Of a stretch of DNA of 64,000 nucleotides, positions 7,862-17,106 are shown in pieces. The stretch's first letter is position 1. Every line of letters begins with the position of its first letter. A program made the translations under genes and the position numbers. Origin of the DNA: Sutterella sp. (GTDB taxonomy: Bacteria > Pseudomonadota > Gammaproteobacteria > Burkholderiales > Burkholderiaceae_F); contig NZ_JAUNSF010000004.1 of NCBI RefSeq assembly GCF_030539355.1, forward strand, positions 21,343 through 85,342. Reading direction: 5' to 3'. The notes under the pieces are model-generated. The model made no database searches. It had not been told where the DNA came from and was given only the letters and a program-made list of their open reading frames with translations.

Positions 7862-8974
7862 TCAGAAGAAATGGGGCACGCCGATCTGGAAGGTCGTGGC
7901 GCTCGAATCCGGATCGATGTCCTCGTCAAGCGCGCCGCTGCCCTTCGCCCAGCTCGCGATCGTGTATAGCATCGTGCGCTGCGAGAAGTACTTGTAGAGG
8001 CCGGCGGCGACGACGTGGCGCTTGAAGTCCTCGTCCGTGTCGGTGTTGTGGCCGTCAAGGTACTGGTACTGGAAGTTGAGCTGAACCCTCTCGGCCACGG
8101 GGAACTGAGCGCCGACGTAGGCCGCGTCACCGCGGATGCCGCCCGAGAGATTGCCCGAGGCCTGGTAGATCGCGTTGGCGGCCCAGCTCGCGAAGGCGTA
8201 TTCATCCTGATGCTCGGAGTGCGAGAAGCCGCCCATGAGCTTCATGAAGTCGAGATCCCAGCGCGCGGCGCCCTTGACGATCCAGCCGTCCTTCAGCGTG
8301 CTGCCGTTGGCGCGCTCGACGCCTTCCGCGGAGAGGAAGAAGCTCAGCTTCTCATCGGCGCGGCCCCAGTTGAGCGCGACGTTCCAGTAGCGCTCGTTGT
8401 CCTGGAAATGAGTCTTTTCCTTGTCCTCGCTGGCGCCCGTGAGCGAGTAGAAGACGCCGGCGCGCAGACCGGCGAACGAGGGCGTCGTGTAGTAGACCGA
8501 GTTGGAGAAGCGGCTCCAGGTGCTGTGCTGCGTGCTCTGGAGAGCGGCGTCGACGTAGCCCGCCTCGAAGGCGTCGTACTTCACGTACCACGACTGGGTG
8601 CCCAGTCCCGTGGCGAAGGACGAGATGCGGCCGGCGCCCAGCTGACCCCAGTCACCCTTGAGGTAGACCTGGCTCTCGTGGTTCCAGAGACGGTCGCCCG
8701 TGTTGTCCATCGTGCCGTCGTCCGTGTTGTAGCCGAGCGTGAGGTTGAAGCCCACGGTCGCGGCGCCGAGGTTCTCCTCGCCCATGAGGGTGATCTCGCT
8801 GCCGACGTACTGGCCCGGATCCATGCGCAGCGTGTCGCCCGCCTTGGTGTGGCTGTAGGTGAGACCCACGTCGAAGGCGCCGCGCATGCTGAAATCGGCG
8901 GCCTCGGCGGCGGAGACGGTGAAGAGGCCGGCGACGAGCGCGGCCACGAGAGTGGTCCTGTGAGAGAGATGCAT
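7862..8974 (-). CDS. Gram-negative general porin
   Basis: This 370-residue outer membrane protein has a Sec signal ending in SAAEA, then an alternating beta-barrel pattern typical of the betaproteobacterial porin family (Porin_4), with SEITLMGEENLG as the usual early strand and a terminal Phe (VPHFF) as the BAM recognition residue. It would form a trimeric 16-stranded diffusion channel for small solutes. AAGGAG sits nine bases before the ATG. It is monocistronic: the upstream region carries a 15-bp element shared with the transposase-derived gene. Specific ion preference cannot be judged. Confidence 0.9.
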   Translation of the reverse strand: MHLSHRTTLVAALVAGLFTVSAAEAADFSMRGAFDVGLTYSHTKAGDTLRMDPGQYVGSEITLMGEENLGAATVGFNLTLGYNTDDGTMDNTGDRLWNHESQVYLKGDWGQLGAGRISSFATGLGTQSWYVKYDAFEAGYVDAALQSTQHSTWSRFSNSVYYTTPSFAGLRAGVFYSLTGASEDKEKTHFQDNERYWNVALNWGRADEKLSFFLSAEGVERANGSTLKDGWIVKGAARWDLDFMKLMGGFSHSEHQDEYAFASWAANAIYQASGNLSGGIRGDAAYVGAQFPVAERVQLNFQYQYLDGHNTDTDEDFKRHVVAAGLYKYFSQRTMLYTIASWAKGSGALDEDIDPDSSATTFQIGVPHFF

Positions 8975-9036
8975 GTTTGGGTTCTCCTTGGTGTTTTTGG
9001 GCTGGAGGCCAATCTACGCACCTGTCAAGAGGAATC

Positions 9037-9051
9037 CAATTACACAAGATT
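9037..9051 (-). promoter_or_regulatory. 15-bp element shared with the upstream region of the gene at 6815
   Basis: On the minus strand this reads AATCTTGTGTAATTG, identical to 6703-6717 on the plus strand. It lies 62 bp before the porin start codon in the same orientation as the gene, as at the other locus (98 bp before the start). It may be a common promoter core (TGTAAT as -10) or a regulator site. Confidence 0.4.
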
Positions 9052-9187
9052 CGGGGAAGCCGTCCGCCCGGGGTCCGTCCGGGGAGAACTCCGCGCAGGC
9101 GTCAGCCTGCGTCCAATTACGCCTGAATCCCGGCATCCGGCCGCTTGCCGGACCGGGCGGGGCCGATATTCAGCTCCGGGTTTTTCA

Positions 9188-9237
9188 TATAATTGCCGTT
9201 CCGCGAACAAACACCTTTCACGCCCTCTCACGAGGGC
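9188..9237 (+). promoter_or_regulatory. fmdB promoter -10 and a hairpin that covers its ribosome-binding site
   Basis: A perfect TATAAT is at 9188-9193 with only a poor -35. In the leader, GCCCTC (9222-9227) can pair with GAGGGC (9232-9237) around TCAC; the right arm is the only Shine-Dalgarno-like sequence before the ATG at 9245, so the stem would hide the ribosome-binding site. Confidence 0.4.
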
Positions 9238-9244
9238 TTTCATC

Positions 9245-9469
9245 ATGCCGATTTACGCCTACAAGTGCACCTCCTGCGGTTTCGAAAAGGACTTCCTGCA
9301 GAAGATGAGTGACAAGCCCCTGACCAAGTGCCCGAGCTGCGGCAAGGACACGCTGAAGAAGGAGCTCTCCGCCCCCGGTTTCGAGCTCAAGGGCTCCGGC
9401 TGGGCCGCGACCGACTTCAACGGCGGCCCCAAGGCCGTCCCGGCGGCGCACCGTCACTCGGACAAGTGA
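9245..9469 (+). CDS. FmdB-family zinc-ribbon protein
   Basis: This 74-residue protein starts MPIYAYKC and has two Cys pairs, CTSC (about 8-11) and CPSC (about 29-32), that form a small zinc ribbon, followed by a Gly/Ala-rich tail. The FmdB family name comes from a putative regulator of amide/urea-related genes; its role here is unknown. The order FmdB, DUF502 membrane protein, aspS is a conserved betaproteobacterial block, which supports the call. Confidence 0.85.
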   Translation: MPIYAYKCTSCGFEKDFLQKMSDKPLTKCPSCGKDTLKKELSAPGFELKGSGWAATDFNGGPKAVPAAHRHSDK

Positions 9470-9560
9470 CCAGCAAGCGACTGAGGCAAACTTTCCCGGC
9501 AGGACGGTGATTCCTGTCCCGACCACAAACATAGAAGAAAGACCCCGATCCTCAGCCCGG

Positions 9561-9599
9561 AAACCGCGCCGCGAGTGAAGTCGCCGCGCGGTTTTTCTT
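9561..9599 (+). terminator. Rho-independent terminator between fmdB and the DUF502 gene
   Basis: AAACCGCG pairs with CGCGGTTT and is followed by TTCTTTTTC. It lies 92 bp after fmdB and just before the DUF502 start, so it may act as an attenuator for the genes beyond. Confidence 0.65.
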
Positions 9600-9625
9600 T
9601 TTCTGCATCCCCTCGGACTTCCGCC

Positions 9626-10285
9626 ATGTTCAAGAAGTACTTCTCCGCAGGACTCCTCCTGTGGTGCCCGCTCGTCATCACGCTCTGGGTGCTCGAGACC
9701 ATCATCCGCTGGTCGGACTCGGTCGTGCAGCTGCTGCCGCCGAACCTCCGTCCCGAGGTTCTGATCGGCTACGAGATCCCCGGCATCGGCCTCGTGATCG
9801 CCGCCGCCGTGATCTTCGTCACCGGCATCCTCGTCGCGAACTTCATCGGTCAGTGGATCGTCTCCCGCTGGGAGCGTTTCCTCGAGAAGATCCCGCTCGT
9901 GCGCCCGATCTACTCGGGCGTCAAGCAGATCCTCGAGACGGTGCTCTCCGACCGCACGCAGAGCTTCCACGACGTGGTCCTCGTCGAGTTCCCGAGGAAG
10001 GACTGCTGGACCTACGGCTTCGTCGTGGCCACGCCCGGCGCCGGGACACAGAAGGAGATGGGCGGCGAGGACATGATCACCGTCTTCGTGCCGACGGCGC
10101 CGAACCCGACCTCGGGCTACGTCGTCATGGTCGAGCGCGCCGCCGTGCGGAAGACCTCCACCTCGGTCGAGGACGCCTTCAAGTTCCATGTGTCGCTCGG
10201 CGTGATGACGCCCGCGGCGCAGAATGCGGAAAAATCGCCCGAGGCCGCGCCTGAAAACGCCTCCGGCACGGCGACTCAGGCCTGA
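9626..10285 (+). CDS. DUF502 family integral membrane protein
   Basis: This 219-residue protein has two N-terminal membrane helices (about residues 5-25 and 50-75) followed by a cytosolic or periplasmic domain with family motifs IPLVRPIYSGVKQI and PTAPNPTSGYVVMVER. The function of the family is not established. It lies between fmdB and aspS as in other Burkholderiales. The last ~25 residues are Ala/Pro/Glu rich and probably unstructured. ATG 9626 was chosen because the first membrane helix starts directly after it. Confidence 0.85.
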   Translation: MFKKYFSAGLLLWCPLVITLWVLETIIRWSDSVVQLLPPNLRPEVLIGYEIPGIGLVIAAAVIFVTGILVANFIGQWIVSRWERFLEKIPLVRPIYSGVKQILETVLSDRTQSFHDVVLVEFPRKDCWTYGFVVATPGAGTQKEMGGEDMITVFVPTAPNPTSGYVVMVERAAVRKTSTSVEDAFKFHVSLGVMTPAAQNAEKSPEAAPENASGTATQA

Positions 10286-10495
10286 TCGCGCTAAACTTTC
10301 TAGATACGCCCTGCACTGCCCCGCCGCGTTCATTCAGAGCGCCCTCCGCCAGAGGAGTGCTCCGGCGGGATTCCGTCAGGCAGGCCAAACCGAATTTCTG
10401 GACGTTTTCGATCCCGGAAGGGGATCGGGCGCGCCCTGCTTTTTTCTACTACCCTGCCGTCCCCGATGTCGGAGGCGGCAATTCTGGGAGCTTTT

Positions 10496-12292
<1,797 letters not shown>

Positions 12293-12366
12293 GATCGACT
12301 GATCTCATCGGCATCCTGGGCGGCCGCGAGGCCGCCTGAGCGGTGCTGAATTCCTTCTTTTCCGAG

Positions 12367-12397
12367 AGGCCCCGCGATCAAACGCGGGGCCTTTTTC
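12367..12397 (+). terminator. Rho-independent terminator after aspS
   Basis: A perfect 10-bp stem AGGCCCCGCG / CGCGGGGCCT with loop ATCAAA is followed by TTTTT. It ends 46 bp before the next gene. Confidence 0.85.
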
Positions 12398-12442
12398 GAC
12401 CTTCCTTCCCCTCAACTTTTCCCCGGTTCCGGATCCCTCGCC

Positions 12443-13324
12443 ATGCAAAGCCTCTGGATGCTCGCCGCGTCCCTCTTCTTCGCCCTGATGGCCGTCTGCA
12501 CGAAGCTCTCCGCAGCGAACTTCGGCACGTTCGAGCTCGTCTTCTACCGCAACGTATTCGGCGTGGTCTTCCTCGGGGCCTGGATCCTCCTCACGCACCG
12601 GCAGATCGGCACGAGGTACTTCTTCAGCCACATCAAGCGCAGCTTCTTCGGGACCTTCGCGCTCACGATCTGGTTCTGGACGCTGGGACTGCTGCCGCTC
12701 GGCACCTCGATGACGCTCAACTACACGAGCCCGCTCTACATGGCGCTCATCGTCTCTGCCATCATGATGAGGCGCGGCGAAAAGCCGCACCTCGGTCTCA
12801 TCGCCGCGGTCATCGTCGGCTTCCTCGGCGTCGTGCTCGCGCTCCGGCCCGAGATCCACGCCGGCCAGGAGCTGCCCGCGATGATCGGTCTCACCTCGGG
12901 CATCCTCTCCGCGCTCGCCTACATGCAGATCAAGAGCATGACGAAGCTCGGCGAGCCCGACTGGCGCATCGTCTTCTATTTCTCCTGCTTCGGCACCTGC
13001 TGGGGCCTCGCCGGCAACTTCATCACCGTGGGCTCAATGACCCCCGTGGGCCTCGCCGACGTGCCGGCGCTCCTCGGCATCGGCGCGAGCGCCGTGCTCG
13101 CCCAGATCTGCATGACGCACGCCTGGGGCGCAGGGAACATGCTGCTCACGAGCGCGCTGCAGTTCTCCGCGATCGTCTTCGCGGCGGTGCTCGGCCTGCT
13201 GATCTTCAGCGAGCCCATCCCGCTCGAGACCGCGGCCGGCATCGCCCTGATCATCGTCTCGGGCGTCACCGCCACCGCGATGACGAAGCGCGCGAGCTCA
13301 AAGTCCGCCGCGGCGAAGAAGTAA
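12443..13324 (+). CDS. DMT-superfamily (EamA) transporter
   Basis: This 293-residue inner membrane protein has about ten hydrophobic helices arranged as two EamA repeats, each with the typical start (for example AASLFFALMAVCTKL and a second repeat beginning near residue 150). EamA proteins export metabolites or amino acids, often unidentified. It is closest in style to the S-adenosylmethionine/RhaT-like DMT exporters, but I cannot assign a substrate. The gene is probably monocistronic and converges with the primase-like gene, with only two bases between the stop codons. Confidence 0.85.
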   Translation: MQSLWMLAASLFFALMAVCTKLSAANFGTFELVFYRNVFGVVFLGAWILLTHRQIGTRYFFSHIKRSFFGTFALTIWFWTLGLLPLGTSMTLNYTSPLYMALIVSAIMMRRGEKPHLGLIAAVIVGFLGVVLALRPEIHAGQELPAMIGLTSGILSALAYMQIKSMTKLGEPDWRIVFYFSCFGTCWGLAGNFITVGSMTPVGLADVPALLGIGASAVLAQICMTHAWGAGNMLLTSALQFSAIVFAAVLGLLIFSEPIPLETAAGIALIIVSGVTATAMTKRASSKSAAAKK

Positions 13325-13326
13325 CT

Positions 13327-14340
13327 TCAGAAGCTGAGCTTTCCCCCGGCGAGGAGCACGTCGTTCCAGTCCGTGCCCTGCCCGGGCGGGATGTGCACCG
13401 TCACCTCGAGGCCGGGGTGCTCGCGCCTCAGGCGCGCGGCGAGCTCGTACGCCCCGGCCGCGCCCGCGAACGAGCGGTCGTTGTCGCCGCAGATGCGGAT
13501 GCGCTCCACGCCCGCCGGCACCGCCTCAAACCGTCGGAAGCCCGTGAGCGAGATCGCGCTCCAGACGGGAAGCCCCGTGAGCTCATGCACGGAGAGCGCG
13601 GTCTCGATGCCCTCGGAGAGGCAGAGGATCGAGGTCGGGGGAAAGAGCCGCACCAGGCCGTCCTCGACCGAGCCCGGCGCGAGTTTCTTCACGTTGGGCA
13701 CCGGCGCCTTGCCGCCTTCCTCCGTGAGGAAGGTGCGGTGCAGCGTGACGAGCTTCCCCGCCGGGTCGGTGACGCAGGCGATCATCGCGGGGAACTTCCC
13801 GAGAAGCTTCGGCGCGCCCGCCTCGTCGGTGCCCCAGCAGGGCACGTCATGCCCCTCGCGGAGCATCGCGCTCAGGTCGCACCGCCCGAGACCGCGGCTC
13901 GCGAGATAGCGGCGCACGGGGGCGTCCGCCGGGAGCTCCTTCAGGGGCACCGCGGCATTCCACTCGGCCTCGAGCCTCGCGAGGCGGTCCGTCTCGCGGC
14001 GCTCCTCCCCCTCTCGGAGCCGGCGCCACTCGTTGATCTCCTCGCGCGAGCGCTGACGCGGCGGGATGCCGAGATAGCTCTCAAGCCACCGCAGCGTCTC
14101 GGGGAAGCTCCTCCTCGAGAACTTCATGAGGAGTTCGATGCCGTCGCCCGCGCCGCAGCCGCGGCAGAACCAGCGGCCCTCGGTCTCCTTCCTGAAGAAA
14201 CTGAAGCGGTCCCGCCCGCCGCAGAGCGGGCAGGGGCGGTTGTCGCGCTCGAAATGCGCGGGATCCATGCCGCCGGCGGCGAAGATCTCGGGCCAGCGGC
14301 CCTCGGCGCGTGATTTGATGAGTTCGATCTGCGGGTCCAT
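13327..14340 (-). CDS. Stand-alone primase-like protein: zinc ribbon plus Toprim domain
   Basis: This 337-residue protein has a phage-type primase zinc ribbon at about residues 35-70 (CPLCGGRDRFSFF then CRGCGAGDGIEL), a linker, and a Toprim domain near residues 230-320 with SEGIETAL (catalytic Glu) and GDNDRS (metal-binding Asp pair), ending TDWNDVL. This arrangement is that of the N-terminal part of P4-like or integrative-element primase-helicases, but no helicase follows. Such genes are usually in prophages or integrative elements; here none of the neighbours are mobile-element genes, so it may be a remnant or a retained nucleic-acid enzyme. Start ATG 14340 has GGACGG upstream. Confidence 0.8.
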   Translation of the reverse strand: MDPQIELIKSRAEGRWPEIFAAGGMDPAHFERDNRPCPLCGGRDRFSFFRKETEGRWFCRGCGAGDGIELLMKFSRRSFPETLRWLESYLGIPPRQRSREEINEWRRLREGEERRETDRLARLEAEWNAAVPLKELPADAPVRRYLASRGLGRCDLSAMLREGHDVPCWGTDEAGAPKLLGKFPAMIACVTDPAGKLVTLHRTFLTEEGGKAPVPNVKKLAPGSVEDGLVRLFPPTSILCLSEGIETALSVHELTGLPVWSAISLTGFRRFEAVPAGVERIRICGDNDRSFAGAAGAYELAARLRREHPGLEVTVHIPPGQGTDWNDVLLAGGKLSF

Positions 14341-14414
14341 AGTGTTTTCCGTCCTTTGCCATCAACTTTACGGACGGGTGGCCCGTTTGCTGTCGCAGCC
14401 GAACAGGTTGAAAT

Positions 14415-14439
14415 CCGGGCGACGTTTTTCGGCGCCCGG
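14415..14439 (-). terminator. Hairpin after the lipoprotein gene on the minus strand
   Basis: CCGGGCG and CGCCCGG pair around an 11-base loop; on the minus strand the stem is followed by ATTTC. It lies just after the stop of the lipoprotein at 14450 and may separate the mtnA cluster from the primase-like gene. Confidence 0.4.
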
Positions 14440-14449
14440 GTCAGGGAAT

Positions 14450-14962
14450 TCAAATGCTCATCAGGAAGCTGTCGCGGTCCTTCCACGGGTCGAGCGTGTA
14501 GCCCACCTCGGTGACGACGCCGTTCACGTCGAACTGCACCCAGCAAGCCATGTCGAACATGCCCTCGTCCTTGAAGCGGTACATCCAGGCGTGCTGGTTG
14601 CTCAGGTGGAACTCATACTCCTGGGCGCACTTGCCGAAGAGGTTCCAGACATCGGCCTCCGTCGAGACGCCCGGCTTGATGAGCGCGAAGTGCTCGCGGT
14701 CGAGCACGTTCTCAAGCTTCTCGAGGCGCCCCTCGGCGTCGAGCGTCATCCACCAGACCTCCTGCGCCGCGCCCTGGCCGGAATAGACAAGGCGCGTGCG
14801 GCCGTCGGGGAGCGCGACGCGCGCGTGCGGGGCGCCGAGGTACTCGACGATCTGGGGCTCGGGCGCGCCCATGTCGACGAGCTGCGGATGCGCGCAGCCC
14901 GCGAGAATGCACGGCACGGCGGCCGCGACGAAGAGCGCCTGCAGAATGCGTGAATTCTTCAT
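14450..14962 (-). CDS. Lipoprotein with a BamE/SmpA-like domain pair, function unknown
   Basis: This 170-residue protein has a lipoprotein signal with lipobox LAGC (Cys23). The mature part has two stretches resembling SmpA/OmlA folds: EPQIVEYLGAPHARVALPDG near residue 35 and GVSTEADVWNLFGKCAQE near residue 98. It has several Trp residues and a C-terminal LDPWKDRDSF. It lies three bases after the 85-residue gene and is the last member of the mtnA cluster. It could be an envelope assembly factor; nothing links it to sugar salvage. Confidence 0.7.
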   Translation of the reverse strand: MKNSRILQALFVAAAVPCILAGCAHPQLVDMGAPEPQIVEYLGAPHARVALPDGRTRLVYSGQGAAQEVWWMTLDAEGRLEKLENVLDREHFALIKPGVSTEADVWNLFGKCAQEYEFHLSNQHAWMYRFKDEGMFDMACWVQFDVNGVVTEVGYTLDPWKDRDSFLMSI

Positions 14963-14965
14963 TTT

Positions 14966-15223
14966 CTACTTCTCCTTGGGAAGCGACTCGACAGGGGCCG
15001 TCTTCTCTTCCCAGCCACACTCAAGCTGATCAATGAGCGACTTGAGCGCCTGCTTGAACTCGGCCTTGCCGACGCCGAGGAGCACCGCGTCCTCGTAGAA
15101 CTCGGAGAGCGACTCGGCGGCCTCCTCCCAGTTCTCCGTGAGCACGCGCACGCTCTCCGTGCAGGACACGGTCGTGCCGTCAACGCGCTTCCAGACCTTC
15201 GGGGCGGGCGGAATCGTCTTCAT
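14966..15223 (-). CDS. Small acidic protein of unknown function in the mtnA-aldolase cluster
   Basis: This 85-residue soluble protein is not recognised. It is acidic, mostly predicted helical in its centre, with two Cys and a Lys-rich end. Its ATG overlaps the stop of the aldolase gene by one base (TGATG), which implies translational coupling, and the next gene starts three bases later. It could be an accessory protein of the salvage pathway or of the lipoprotein. Confidence 0.65.
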   Translation of the reverse strand: MKTIPPAPKVWKRVDGTTVSCTESVRVLTENWEEAAESLSEFYEDAVLLGVGKAEFKQALKSLIDQLECGWEEKTAPVESLPKEK

Positions 15224-15871
15224 CAGCGCTTCTCCCCGGGCTGAAGCCCGTAGGTGCGGAATTTTTCGATCACGCGGCGCATCTCGTCGGCGGGGATGAG
15301 GCGCACGTCCCCGAGCTGCCTCACGACGCAGTACTGGTGCGCGAGGTTCTCGACCTCCGCGGCCATGGCAAGCGCCTTTTCCAGGTTCTTCCCGAGCGCG
15401 AGCGAGCCGTGGTGCTCAAGGAGGCACGCGTTCTTCTCGCGCAGCCCCTCGGCGGCCGCGAGCGCAAGCTCATGCGTGCCGAAGGTGCGGTAAGGCACCA
15501 CGTCGATCGAGTCGCCGCCCGCCGCGGCCACCATGTAGTGGAAGGCCGGGATGGGGAGGTTCTGGCAGGCGAGCGCCGTCGCGAAGCACGAGTGGCAGTG
15601 GACGATCGCCTGCGCGTCCGCCCGCAGCCGGTAGACCTCGGCGTGCATCTCCCACTCGGAGCTCGGGAGCCGCTCGCCCTCCATGGCGTTGTCGGCGAGC
15701 CTGACGAAGATCAGGTCCGCGGGCACGAGATGCTCGTACGGGATCCCGGTCGGCGTGATGATGAACCCGTCGCGGAGGCGCGCCGAGACGTTGCCGGACT
15801 TGTTGACGTTGATGCCGCGGCGGTTCATCTCGAGCGCCGTCGCGATGACGGCGCTCCTCAGTTCCGTTTCC

Positions 15872-15882
<11 letters not shown>
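15223..15882 (-). CDS. Class II aldolase (fuculose-1-phosphate aldolase-like), probable 5-methylthioribulose-1-phosphate/5-deoxyribulose-1-phosphate aldolase
   Basis: This 219-residue protein has the class II aldolase/adducin fold: GNVSARL at about 29-35, TPTGIPYEHL, catalytic Glu in SSEWEMH (near 75), zinc ligands in VHCHS (near 94-96) and a third His in LLEHHGSLA. Its start overlaps mtnA by 11 bp. An aldolase directly behind mtnA is the hallmark of the 'DHAP shunt', in which the MtnA product is cleaved to dihydroxyacetone phosphate and an aldehyde, instead of the oxygen-dependent mtnBCD route. MtnB dehydratase is related, but no mtnC or mtnD is near, so aldolase is the better reading. Confidence 0.75.
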
Positions 15883-16963
<1,081 letters not shown>

Positions 16964-17106
16964 AAAACAACCTCAGAAAAAACGCGGCGCCGGGCTCTCT
17001 CCCGGGGCGGAGAAAGCATTTCAAAGCCGCATCTTTTGAGTTTAGCAAGGCGGGCCCGTGGGCTACACTTGAATCCACGAAAACCACCACCTCCCCGACA
17101 GTACAT

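Noticed and set aside
8015-9244. Long plus-strand upstream extension of fmdB
   Set aside because: The extension is antisense to the porin; the zinc-ribbon family starts at MPIYAY (9245).
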